DNA from: Sipunculus nudus | Taxonomy: Eukaryota; Annelida; Sipuncula; Golfingiida; Sipunculidae | Direction of reading: 5' to 3' | NCBI GenBank assembly: GCA_026874595.1 | Contig: CM049312.1 | Coordinates: 27,769,956 to 27,833,955, forward strand | DNA: 64,000 nucleotides | Shown here: positions 34,891 through 43,230 of the stretch, piece after piece | Numbering within the stretch: position 1 is the stretch's first letter | How the letters are laid out: each line of letters starts with the position of its first letter | Notes under the pieces: model-generated | Databases searched by the model: none | Seen by the model: only the letters and a program-made list of their open reading frames with translations | Told to the model about the DNA's origin: nothing | Position numbers and translations under genes: made by a program

Positions 34891-35754
34891 ACCACCCTCC
34901 CCGGCACGCGGGCCGGAAATCGCACACACTAATTTATTCATGGCGAAGCGTCGAGGGTCGAAGTGCCGGGTGCGGGTGTGCCCAACTTCCGGTAGAATAG
35001 TACTTCCGGTTGTGCACCGCTTCAGGATTTAAATGAGTTGTTGTAGTGATGTTAATAAGGCGATGATGGTGAAATCTTGCATAATTGTCCAGTTATGTGA
35101 GTAAAGTGGGATATGATGCCAATCCGGAAGAAAACGTGAGAGAAAAAGGTTTAAAAACAGGTTTGAAATGTGTGGACGAATGGGTCGGGGATGATGCAAT
35201 AGACCACGTGGACAGCGCGTGTTTGATTGTTGTGAATGAGACATGACCAATGGGCGGATTGAATGCACACCACGTGACCTGATCTGACCAATGAACTAAC
35301 AGCGCATGTACCGGAAGTCTGCTTTACACCCGGCAGTCGTGATCGGGGTCACACTTTGGGGTCACGCTTAACCATTGAGTAAATGGGAATTCCGGTGCGG
35401 GTACGTAGGGTGGTGTTGGACCGGAAGTGAGGAAGTGTGAAGGGTCGTGAACGGAAGTGCCGGGTAACATGGGGTCAGACGACAGGAAGTGACGGTTGGA
35501 TAACACGTATTGATGAGTCGTGTGAACTCGGGTTCGTCCAGGGTCGCCTTATCTGTTGTCATCTGAACACAATGAGATATGTATATATATATATATATTT
35601 ACATATTATTATGTATTATATACATAATCGTAACACCACGAAATATCTGTTGTTGATCTTGCAGATACGTGAGGGATGTTTTGTATATTTACCTCATAAA
35701 CATTAATTTCAACCGACACACACGTATATGAAATATATATTAGACAAAAGTGAA
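34891..35754. promoter_or_regulatory. ETS-type site cluster near the palindrome centre, arm 2
   Basis: Mirror of 33,855-34,718. The substitution at 35,389 turns one CCGGAAG into CCGGAAT, so this arm has one ETS-type site fewer than arm 1. Confidence 0.5.
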
Positions 35755-35865
35755 TGTCACCGCCGGGATTCGAACCCGGATCCGAACTTAACCTTGCCGG
35801 AACTGCAAGTACAAACTATTGGTCCAGGTAGGAAAGTTTGAATTAGCCCGTTACGCCACGAGGAC
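35755..35865 (-). tRNA. tRNA-like sequence of unresolved identity, arm 2
   Basis: Exact mate of 33,744-33,854. It reads leftward, away from the 543-aa gene. Confidence 0.45.
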
Positions 35866-36112
35866 TTTCACATCAGACCCGGACATTATGACACTTATGT
35901 AATAAAAGGGACACGAAACAAAAAAACAAGGAATGCGTCATCGTATTTCTTATGAACTATGTGGGCACACGTGACTCACACATGTCATTCAAGCCCTGCC
36001 GTGTCTCATATATGTAACATTATTTGGGTTAACAAGTATCCACGGTCTGGTGTCAGGCTCTGCGTGATCGACCGTTAATTGTTAACGGGCCAGGCAGCGC
36101 CCAACATACACG
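35866..36112 (+). promoter_or_regulatory. upstream region of the 543-aa gene
   Basis: Contains acgtgactcaca near 35,968-35,980, a joined E-box/AP-1-like word that also occurs before the 510-aa gene (near 37,918). There is no canonical TATA box; the closest is tcatatatgta near 36,006. Confidence 0.35.
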
Positions 36113-37744
36113 ATGGGGGATCGCCTAGCATACACACGCCATCGCCAGGATGTCCTCAGTCTTTTCACTGGTCCACCGGGTAACAGTTACCGTTTTATGC
36201 CTTCCGATGGGAACTTCTTTTCTAACAGGTTACGACAGAGGGGAGTGACGTGGCGAGAAGAACACATAGTTGTAGACGAATGCTCAATGTGTGCAGACAA
36301 TGGAGACGATTCAGACTATATACACGATTACCATTACCATCCCAATTACCATCCCCAACACGTCCCGGAACGGAAATATTGCCCCACGTGTCAAGAGACA
36401 GAAGTGATGGCACTGTTCACAAACGAGAAAACCTACGATTTGGGGCAAGGGATAACGTTTATGTGGAGACCGTTGTTACGTCCAGAAGATACAGTGTTGT
36501 TTCGACACGGAGACAAGACAATCCACGTGGAAGGCTTCGGTTCCCTGTTGCGGTTGACTCTGGTAGTAACTCTCGACAGGATGCTATCTGAGGCTCAAAA
36601 GGTTAACCGCAGCGTGACCGGTTGGATATACCCAATGTATCTCGGTATATGTAAGTCCTTGCATATCCAGATGGACCCTTATGGCACTGTGTCATTCTAC
36701 GACCGCATTAACAAGGACAACGCGCGCTTCACAATGCAGGTGGCGGCCCACAGGGATAAGGCGATATCGCTGACGACAGAAGTACTGTTCAAACTGTTGG
36801 AGCACGTGATCACCGATTACCAGGATGTAACCATTTACAACTGGGAACCTCCGCCGGTGTCTTATGACAACACTGTAGACGCAGTGACGGAATCCCCAGT
36901 GCAGCATGCCCACGCGAACACGGGTGATACTACTGAAGCTGGTGTTGACAGTGAGGTCGGACCATCAGACGGTGTCGTGCCTTCTGACGGCAGGTTCTTT
37001 CGAGGTCATGTACGAGGGCATGGCATGCTTTACGACCGCGAGGATATGATAGTGAAACAATGCGAGATGTGCAACGTGGATTACGAACCTGTGTGTGATG
37101 GCGTACAGGAATACTGCCCTAAATGCGACAGGAGTTTCTTGGACTATCTGTTCACAATTGAGGAACGCTTCAACTTCCAACCGTATGGCACCCCCGTATC
37201 TGATTTGCTATACCTCAACTGGATACGGTACAAGCGTTTTCAGGGCAAGGTAAGGTTGACAGGACAGAACAAAGATGTACACGTACAGGGAATGCTCGCC
37301 ATGCTGGAGGATAATATTCTGACCGGCGATTTGGACGTTTTGCTCCTGGCCGCTCAAAAGGAAAACTGTCGTATAAACGCACTGTTCCGCTATAAACAGA
37401 TAAACCATGATCAAATGCACGAACTTCAACTCTCGATGGACCCGGACGGTACGGTAACGTTTTATGGACCTTTGGTAACGCGGTATATCATCGACACCGG
37501 CGGGGTACAGGAGACCATACAAACCGACATTTTAAATGCGCTATCGATCAAGGCATGGGATGTTGTATCATTACTTAACACAGTGATCAGGTTGTACCCG
37601 CCGAGAGACTTGTCGGGTGCGATGTACACTTATCCTCGGGAACAGGCTGAATCGGACGAAGAAGAGCAGATGGATGATGACGATACTGACGATGATGATG
37701 ACGATACTGACGATGATGATGAGGAGATGAATGAGGACCATTAA
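36113..37744 (+). CDS. two-module zinc-ribbon protein, 543 aa
   Basis: I do not recognise the family. The protein has two tandem modules. Module 1 (about residues 28-265) begins with PSDGNFF, has a zinc-ribbon pattern CSMC (57-60) and CPTC (90-93), then a beta-rich part (GDKTIHVEGFG), a helix (EAQKVNRSVTGW), the repeated signature MDPYGTVSFYDR, and a final helix ending ITDYQDV. Module 2 (about 305-515) repeats the plan with PSDGRFF, CEMC and CPKC, LLLAAQKENCR, MDPDGTVTFYGPL, and ends YPPRDLSGAMYTYP. The C-terminus is a run of Asp and Glu encoded by gat repeats. The start MGDRLAYTRHRQ aligns with that of the 510-aa relative. Two metal sites and an acidic tail suggest a nucleic-acid- or chromatin-related regulator. 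That is inference only. It may belong to a rightward run with its relatives and the FG protein. Confidence 0.9.
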   Translation: MGDRLAYTRHRQDVLSLFTGPPGNSYRFMPSDGNFFSNRLRQRGVTWREEHIVVDECSMCADNGDDSDYIHDYHYHPNYHPQHVPERKYCPTCQETEVMALFTNEKTYDLGQGITFMWRPLLRPEDTVLFRHGDKTIHVEGFGSLLRLTLVVTLDRMLSEAQKVNRSVTGWIYPMYLGICKSLHIQMDPYGTVSFYDRINKDNARFTMQVAAHRDKAISLTTEVLFKLLEHVITDYQDVTIYNWEPPPVSYDNTVDAVTESPVQHAHANTGDTTEAGVDSEVGPSDGVVPSDGRFFRGHVRGHGMLYDREDMIVKQCEMCNVDYEPVCDGVQEYCPKCDRSFLDYLFTIEERFNFQPYGTPVSDLLYLNWIRYKRFQGKVRLTGQNKDVHVQGMLAMLEDNILTGDLDVLLLAAQKENCRINALFRYKQINHDQMHELQLSMDPDGTVTFYGPLVTRYIIDTGGVQETIQTDILNALSIKAWDVVSLLNTVIRLYPPRDLSGAMYTYPREQAESDEEEQMDDDDTDDDDDDTDDDDEEMNEDH

Positions 37745-38012
37745 TCACGGGGGGAAGTCATATCGGAACCAGTATGTACTGTACACGTTTGTGTACACGG
37801 AATATGTAACGCAGCATGCGGCAGACGGTTCATCGGAGGTGAAGGAGAGGCCTTGCGTAATCTGAGACGTGTCGTGAACCACATGTGTCAGCAGGTTATG
37901 TGGAACAACTCTGGAGCACGTGACTCACAAATGACGAGGTCTATATATTTAGTGACGGCGGGACAGTGATGTTGAGTTGGAGAGTGGAGCGGGTTGTTGA
38001 GGAGACGCCACG

Positions 38013-38020
38013 TATATAAA
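38013..38020 (+). promoter_or_regulatory. TATA box of the 510-aa gene
   Basis: TATATAAA, 38 bases before the ATG at 38,051. It rules out the in-frame upstream start at 37,994. The mate in arm 1 is 31,589-31,596. Confidence 0.75.
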
Positions 38021-38050
38021 CGCTGTCCCAGGCATCGCTGGGCATATACG

Positions 38051-39583
38051 ATGGGGGGCCTCCGTGCAGACACACGCCATCGCCAGGAGGTTATCAGTAT
38101 TTTCACTGGTCCTCCGGGTAACACTTACCGTTTCGCGCCATCCGGCGGGGCTTTCTTTGGTAAAGTGTTACGACAAAGGGGAGTCAGGTGGCGGGAACAA
38201 CACATAATTGTAGACAAATGCTCAATGTGTGCAGACGATTACCTGTACCGTCCCAACCACGACCATGCAAGGATATATTGCCCCACGTGTCAAGAGACAG
38301 AAGTGATGGCACTGTTCACAAACGAGAAAACCTACGATTTGGGGCAAGGGATAACGTTTAGGTGGAGACCGTTGTTACGTCCAGAAGATACAGTGTTGTT
38401 TCGACACGGAGACAAGACAATCCACGTGGAAGGCTTCGGTTCCGTGTTGCGGGCACTGGTTGAACATCTCGACATGATTCTATGCGAGGCTCAAAAAGCG
38501 AACCGCAGCGTGACCGGTTGGATATACCCACGTTTTCAGGGTATCTGTGAGTCCTTGCATATCCAGATGGACCCGTATGGCACTGTGTCATTCTTCGACC
38601 GCATTAACAAGGAAGACGCGTGTTTCACCATGCAGGTGGCGGTCCACAAGGAGAAAGCGATATCGCTGACGACAGAAGTACTGTTCAAACTGTTGGAGCA
38701 CGTGATCACCGATTACCAGGATGTAGTCATTTACGGCAAGAAACCTCTGGCGGTGTCTTATGACAACATCGTAGACACAGTGACGGAATCCCCAGGGCAG
38801 CATGCCCACGCGAACACGGGTGATACTACTGAAGCTGGTGTTGACAGTGAGGGCGGACCATCAGACGGTGTCGTACCTTCTGACGGCATGTTCTTTCGAG
38901 ATAATGTACGAGGGTATGATATGTTTTACGACCGCGAGAAGATGATAGTGATTCCCTGCAAGACGTGCAACCCGGATTATGAAAATGTGTTTGATGGCGT
39001 ACAGGAATACTGCCCTATATGCGACCAGAGTGAGTTGGAGTATCTGTTCACACGTGAGAGAACAATCGGCTTCCTACCGCATGGCACCGACACCTCGATT
39101 TGGGTATACTGCAAACCCCCCTGGGATTGGTGGATACACCTTAGATGGAAACCGTATCTGCGTTTCAAAGACAAAGTCACGCTCGTAACAGAAGACGAGG
39201 TACAAGTACCAGGAATGCTCGCCATGTTGGAGGATAATATTCTGACCGGTGATTTAGACGTTTTGCTCCTGGCCGCTCAAAAGGAAAACTGTCGTATGAA
39301 CGCAGTGTTCCGCTATAATCGGATAAACCATGATCAAGTGCACGACCTTCACATCTCGATGGACCCAGACGGTACCGTAACGTTTTATGGACCTTTGGAA
39401 ACGCTGTATTTCAACTTCCGCGACGAGATACAGACGATGATACAAACCGACACTTTGAATGCGATACCGCTCAAGGCATGGGATGTTGTATCATTACTCG
39501 AGTGTGTGATCAGTAACTACCCGCCGAAAGATTTGTCGGGTACGATGTACACCTACCCTCGGTTGTTTTCTGAGAACACTTAG
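38051..39583 (+). CDS. two-module zinc-ribbon protein, 510 aa
   Basis: Closest relative of the 543-aa protein upstream. The N-terminus (MGGLRADTRHRQ), both PSDG/PSGG openings, both ribbon pairs (CSMC/CPTC and CKTC/CPIC), both MDPxGTV signatures and the end PPKDLSGTMYTYP are conserved. Several stretches are almost identical in DNA (for example around 38,290-38,440), which suggests gene conversion between the two. It differs in the second module, which has an extra Trp-rich insert (PPWDWWIHLRWKP). The frame stops with TAG at 39,581, but the next 14 codons (39,584-39,625) still encode an acidic tail (AEEDEEGQMDEAS) resembling that of the 543-aa protein, so the tail was cut off by a stop or is reached by readthrough. 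The start was chosen by the TATA box and the alignment. Confidence 0.9.
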   Translation: MGGLRADTRHRQEVISIFTGPPGNTYRFAPSGGAFFGKVLRQRGVRWREQHIIVDKCSMCADDYLYRPNHDHARIYCPTCQETEVMALFTNEKTYDLGQGITFRWRPLLRPEDTVLFRHGDKTIHVEGFGSVLRALVEHLDMILCEAQKANRSVTGWIYPRFQGICESLHIQMDPYGTVSFFDRINKEDACFTMQVAVHKEKAISLTTEVLFKLLEHVITDYQDVVIYGKKPLAVSYDNIVDTVTESPGQHAHANTGDTTEAGVDSEGGPSDGVVPSDGMFFRDNVRGYDMFYDREKMIVIPCKTCNPDYENVFDGVQEYCPICDQSELEYLFTRERTIGFLPHGTDTSIWVYCKPPWDWWIHLRWKPYLRFKDKVTLVTEDEVQVPGMLAMLEDNILTGDLDVLLLAAQKENCRMNAVFRYNRINHDQVHDLHISMDPDGTVTFYGPLETLYFNFRDEIQTMIQTDTLNAIPLKAWDVVSLLECVISNYPPKDLSGTMYTYPRLFSENT

Positions 39584-39828
39584 GCTGAAGAAGACGAAGA
39601 AGGGCAAATGGATGAGGCCAGTTGAAAACGCGGAATGTAGTCATATGATCTCGTACACCGGACGTGTTATCGAAACCTGCAGGTACCGTACACGTTTGTA
39701 CATATACATATATCCGTCATGCCACCCGCTGTTCTGGTGATACACGGGGCACGTACAATAACAGACACACAGGGAGATCAAAGGGGGGGGGGGGGGAGGG
39801 AGGTGCTGGTTGCTGAGGAGACTGTACG

Positions 39829-39837
39829 TATATAAAA
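39829..39837 (+). promoter_or_regulatory. TATA box of the 409-aa gene
   Basis: TATATAAAA, 39 bases before the ATG at 39,868. A G run (39,784-39,796), whose length differs by five between the arms, lies just upstream. The arm 1 mate is 29,777-29,785. Confidence 0.75.
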
Positions 39838-39867
39838 CGGCGTTCCAGGCACAGCCGTTCAGACAAG

Positions 39868-41097
39868 ATGGGGAATACATGTGGAGACCGATGCAGTTCC
39901 CCGGAGATCCCGAGTCCTGACGCAGGTCGGCCCCGCAACCCGGGGAGATACGAACCGTCAGACGGGATGTACTTTCAGGACAGGTTGCGAGAGATGGGAT
40001 TGCAATGGCGAGAACGCATACTTGTGAGAGCGTGCCAGAAATGTCAAACATCTCCGGGCATTACAGTCCCCGACGACCGTGTCACATTCAAGTGGTACTG
40101 CCCCACGTGTGACGAGACGGAACTGACGGAACAGTTCGCAAAGGTTATAACATATCAAATAGGGCAGGGCAAATGTTTCAAATGGAGGCCGTGGGCCGTC
40201 CGAGGCGATACTGTAATTTTGGAACAAGGCACAGAGCACGTACACGTCGGAGGTTGGGTTTTCGTGTGGAAAAAACTTGCCAAATATTTAGACCTGTTAC
40301 TCAATGAGGCCCTAAAAGTAGGCGGCAGTGTTACAGGCTGGATATACGACATTGATGAGGGACTTGGTGAATCTGTGCATATCACAATGGACACATTTGG
40401 TACAGTCTCGTTCCACGCGCGCTTAGACAAGAACAACGAATCATTTAAGGGAGACGTTGTGGTTGACCACGAAACCGCGATCTCCCTGACAACAGTGGAA
40501 CTGTGCCAGCTTCTGGATAACGTGATATCCGATTACCAGAAAGTATGCTTTATCTGCACGCCATGGAGGCCTCCTGCTGTGTCTTGTGAACACAAGATGG
40601 TAGGAGAACAGGCAGTGCGACAGGCGAAGACGGGTGCCCGTGAAAGTTACGAATGTGAGACAGAAAGTCACAATGTGTTAAACGTGCCGGGTATGCTAGT
40701 CATGTTTGAGGACGAATTTCTGAGTAGCAATCTCAACGCTTTGCTGTTGATTGCTCAACGAGAAAACCGCAGCGTCACCGCAATGTTTCTCTATGAACGG
40801 TGGGTTTGTGACGATGACCATGTTTTGCACTTGTCAATGCATCCTGATGGGACAGTCACGTTTTACGGGTCTTTAAAACATGTTGATGTCGGAGCCTGCG
40901 GGTACGTTGCTAAGATACAAACCGACACTGCGACAACGATATCGTTGGCGGCTTGGCAGGTTTCAAAGTTGCTTGGGTACATTATCGAAGACTACCCACT
41001 CAGGGACCTGTCTGGCACCATGTGCCCTTACTCCCCGTTTGTTCGCAGGCAAGACTCTGGACGAAGAAAAACAGGAACGGGTGGCATAGGGACATAA
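39868..41097 (+). CDS. zinc-ribbon family protein, 409 aa, lacking the second ribbon
   Basis: More distant member of the same family. Module 1 is complete: PSDGMYF, the ribbon CQKC (about residues 55-58) and CPTC, GQGKCFKWRPW, the helix with SVTGW, and MDTFGTVSFHARL. Module 2 has lost its ribbon half and keeps only VPGMLVMFEDEF, LLLIAQRENRSVTAMF, MHPDGTVTFYGSL and YPLRDLSGTM. There is no acidic tail. The N-terminus MGNTCG fits N-myristoylation of Gly2 with a neighbouring Cys5 for palmitoylation, which would place this member at membranes, unlike its relatives. The gene ends 11 bases before the opposite-strand tRNA-Asn. Confidence 0.9.
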   Translation: MGNTCGDRCSSPEIPSPDAGRPRNPGRYEPSDGMYFQDRLREMGLQWRERILVRACQKCQTSPGITVPDDRVTFKWYCPTCDETELTEQFAKVITYQIGQGKCFKWRPWAVRGDTVILEQGTEHVHVGGWVFVWKKLAKYLDLLLNEALKVGGSVTGWIYDIDEGLGESVHITMDTFGTVSFHARLDKNNESFKGDVVVDHETAISLTTVELCQLLDNVISDYQKVCFICTPWRPPAVSCEHKMVGEQAVRQAKTGARESYECETESHNVLNVPGMLVMFEDEFLSSNLNALLLIAQRENRSVTAMFLYERWVCDDDHVLHLSMHPDGTVTFYGSLKHVDVGACGYVAKIQTDTATTISLAAWQVSKLLGYIIEDYPLRDLSGTMCPYSPFVRRQDSGRRKTGTGGIGT

Positions 41098-41108
41098 AAC
41101 ATGTATAA

Positions 41109-41182
41109 CGTCCCTGGGTGGGTTCGAACCACCAACCTCCCGATTAACAGCCGGACGCGCTAACCGATTGCGCCACAGGGAC
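41109..41182 (-). tRNA. tRNA-Asn (GTT), arm 2
   Basis: Mate of 28,432-28,505, identical. It lies between the 409-aa and FG-protein genes and reads against them. Confidence 0.92.
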
Positions 41183-41261
41183 TACATGCTTTTTGTACAT
41201 GAGTTTCTTCTGTTATCATGAACAGGTACTATTCCTTGATTTGATTGGCTGATGGAAAGTG

Positions 41262-41269
41262 TGACGTCA
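41262..41269. promoter_or_regulatory. CRE-type palindrome TGACGTCA, arm 2
   Basis: Mate of 28,345-28,352. It lies 80 bases from the 5' end of the tRNA and 137 bases before the TATA box of the FG-protein gene. Confidence 0.5.
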
Positions 41270-41398
41270 CAGACGATCTTTATAAATGCCTTAAATCCCA
41301 GTAATACATGTTGTTTTCTTTACAATCTGTTTATCAAATATTGGGTTCATGTGACACTAAACTATTTGTCAATACCGATCACGTGCCTGCGTAAGAAA

Positions 41399-41407
41399 TA
41401 TATAATA
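41399..41407 (+). promoter_or_regulatory. TATA box of the FG-protein gene
   Basis: TATATAATA, 45 bases before the first ATG at 41,444. Arm 1 mate 28,207-28,215. Confidence 0.65.
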
Positions 41408-41443
41408 ATGGTGCGTTTGTCTACAGTCTAGACAGTTGGCAAC

Positions 41444-42412
41444 ATGATGGCAAACGATACTCAAGAGCACAACGTGGCCGTGCCACAAGAAACGACGTTA
41501 CACATGGTCGTTAATGCAGGACTGTCATCGTTTTATTATACAATGGAGGATTGTTATTACAAGGCTAAATACATGAAATGGCTATCTTGCGATGACCAGT
41601 TCTTCGTGTTTCTCGTATACGCCGAGCCCCGCCACATGCCAGATGTTATTGTACCCGTGAGTAATGGAGGTGACAAACCTTTGGTTGGGACACCCGCCGT
41701 GAGGTACAACTACCAAGACGAACGGATACTCGTGTGCAATAACACAACTGTGGCTGACATGGTCCGAGCCGCCCGAAAAGACACCAGCACCCAAGAGTTA
41801 ATCAAAGCACGCTTGATCGCACTACTGCCACAAAAACTGTGCCAAAAGCGTAACGTGGAAATGAGGATTTTAGATGGGGATGGATTCAGTCAGTTCCCCG
41901 TGGATGGACAATACATCGGAAACATTTGCGTGGCGATGAGACTGGATAAAAAACCAGGGGTAGCTGATAGCCCGGCACGCGTACCTGAAAATAAACCAGA
42001 GACTACGCCTGCATTTAACTTCGCTAGTGATGGTAAATCTACGGCGGGATTTTCGTTTGGTCAGAATGCGTCCTTTGGTAATGCAAATTCCACCTGGGGT
42101 ACACCTATCAACACTGAAGCGACACGCAACACATCATCGAACGCAGGTGCCACATTGGGTACATCATCTAACGCAGCTGTGACGTTCCCTTCATTGGTAT
42201 TTGGTTCACCACAAACTTCACGTCCAATATTCAGTCAGCCTTTCAACGCGAGTACGGTATTTGGTTCACCACAAACGTCACGTCCGATATTCAGTCAGCC
42301 TTTCAACGCGAGTACGACTTTCGTTTCGCCATTTAACAAGACTGTCACCACGACGTCTTCTAACTCGTCAGCTGGTTTATTCAGCAATCCATCCAAAATT
42401 CTCTTTCGTTAA
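41444..42412 (+). CDS. protein with a nucleoporin-like FG-repeat tail (322 aa)
   Basis: The first 175 or so residues form a Cys-containing globular part I do not recognise (LSSFYYTMEDCYYKAKY, VADMVRAARKD, FPVDGQYIGNICVAMRL). From about residue 185 the protein becomes Ser/Thr/Asn/Pro-rich and carries phenylalanine-glycine motifs: FNFAS, FSFGQ, ASFGN, and a near-perfect 20-residue tandem repeat starting VFGSPQTSRP. Such FG-rich disordered tails are typical of nucleoporins and bind nuclear transport receptors. The protein may therefore act at nuclear pores or in nuclear import/export, as an inference. It has no signal peptide or membrane segment. Arm 2 has an extra start Met (ATGATG) that arm 1 lacks. 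The first AATAAA downstream on this strand is at 43,225. Confidence 0.85.
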   Translation: MMANDTQEHNVAVPQETTLHMVVNAGLSSFYYTMEDCYYKAKYMKWLSCDDQFFVFLVYAEPRHMPDVIVPVSNGGDKPLVGTPAVRYNYQDERILVCNNTTVADMVRAARKDTSTQELIKARLIALLPQKLCQKRNVEMRILDGDGFSQFPVDGQYIGNICVAMRLDKKPGVADSPARVPENKPETTPAFNFASDGKSTAGFSFGQNASFGNANSTWGTPINTEATRNTSSNAGATLGTSSNAAVTFPSLVFGSPQTSRPIFSQPFNASTVFGSPQTSRPIFSQPFNASTTFVSPFNKTVTTTSSNSSAGLFSNPSKILFR

Positions 42413-42471
42413 ACTGGTGCGTGTGATACCACGTTTCCTGTCTGTGCTGGAATTGCGTCATCAACAAAAGG

Positions 42472-42479
42472 TATAAATA
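42472..42479 (+). promoter_or_regulatory. TATA box before the 61-aa frame
   Basis: TATAAATA, 62 bases before the ATG at 42,534. This is the main reason to take the small frame seriously. Arm 1 mate 27,135-27,142. Confidence 0.55.
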
Positions 42480-42533
42480 GATAAATAACATTTTATATAT
42501 AACAATATAAAGACACACTGAAGAGTAAACGTC

Positions 42534-42719
42534 ATGTCAATCACAGACATGGTCGACAACAGAATAGTCCGTGGTGCTGTATACGTCCTTCGCGCCGCCA
42601 TACAAGAACTGCACGAAATAGGTGACGCTATCGCTTTACGCATCCATGAGGTATACGATAATTTTTATAACCTTTTCGACCAACCTGTTTTCAACAGAAG
42701 CGCACAGGACTATTCATGA
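42534..42719 (+). CDS. possible 61-aa protein
   Basis: Short frame with a good TATA box at viral spacing and a start context of gtcATGt. The product is predicted mainly helical (VYVLRAAIQELHEIGDAIALRIHEVYDNFYNLF), amphipathic and acidic, without Cys. Unknown function. A helix of this length could bind a partner protein. It could also be a by-product of a non-coding transcript. Confidence 0.5.
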   Translation: MSITDMVDNRIVRGAVYVLRAAIQELHEIGDAIALRIHEVYDNFYNLFDQPVFNRSAQDYS

Positions 42720-42758
42720 TTAGTATTCAGGCATTTGGTGCGGGACATACGGTGAGGA

Positions 42759-42766
42759 TATAAAAA
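42759..42766 (+). promoter_or_regulatory. TATA box before the 62-aa frame
   Basis: TATAAAAA, 61 bases before the ATG at 42,820. Arm 1 mate 26,848-26,855. Confidence 0.5.
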
Positions 42767-42819
42767 AAGGGAATTGGTCTGAATAGCCCGGAAAGGGATC
42801 ATTTGTTCCTTTATGCATC

Positions 42820-43008
42820 ATGGGAACAACATATTTGGAGACAGTGATACAGACAGCGACACAGAATTGTGATGACGCAGGGAGGATTAATGTAACACGT
42901 GTTACACATGTTGCTAATGTGATTGTAGAAACTGAAGCTGTACAATATATGCATATTCATATATATATACGTGTCATATATACGTGTTTATGGATCATAT
43001 ATCTTTGA
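42820..43008 (+). CDS. possible 62-aa protein
   Basis: Frame with a TATA box at the same spacing as its neighbour and a good start context (catcATGG). The first two thirds are Thr/Val-rich (ETVIQTATQ, VTRVTHVANVIVET). The last third runs through an AT-rich stretch giving a hydrophobic Ile/Tyr tail (IYIRVIYTCLWIIYL) that could be a membrane anchor or a composition artefact. Confidence 0.35.
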   Translation: MGTTYLETVIQTATQNCDDAGRINVTRVTHVANVIVETEAVQYMHIHIYIRVIYTCLWIIYL

Positions 43009-43224
43009 TTAATACTGATACATTTAAAGGTGTCATTGTTTGGACGTTGTGAAATGTGAAAACGTAGATAGATCTGGTTGACATGTTATTTTTTACTGTT
43101 TATGTTTTGACATATACATGAATGTATTGTTGATTAATGGACCAAAAAAAGTGGATCCCTTGTACTGTATCATAACACAATACAATATGGTATCCATGCA
43201 AACATGTGTCGTGTTATATGTATC

Positions 43225-43230
43225 AATAAA
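43225..43230 (+). terminator. polyadenylation signal, arm 2
   Basis: AATAAA about 220 bases past the last rightward frame. I saw none between the genes upstream, so several mRNAs of the arm may end here together (3'-coterminal). Confidence 0.45.

Noticed and set aside
34047..35562. Open frames of 60-116 aa around the centre of the large palindrome
   Set aside because: No domain, no TATA box at the usual distance, and overlapping frames on both strands. The region looks regulatory.
37994..38050. Longer N-terminus for the 510-aa protein
   Set aside because: The TATA box at 38,013-38,020 lies inside this extension, and the 543-aa relative starts at the equivalent of 38,051.
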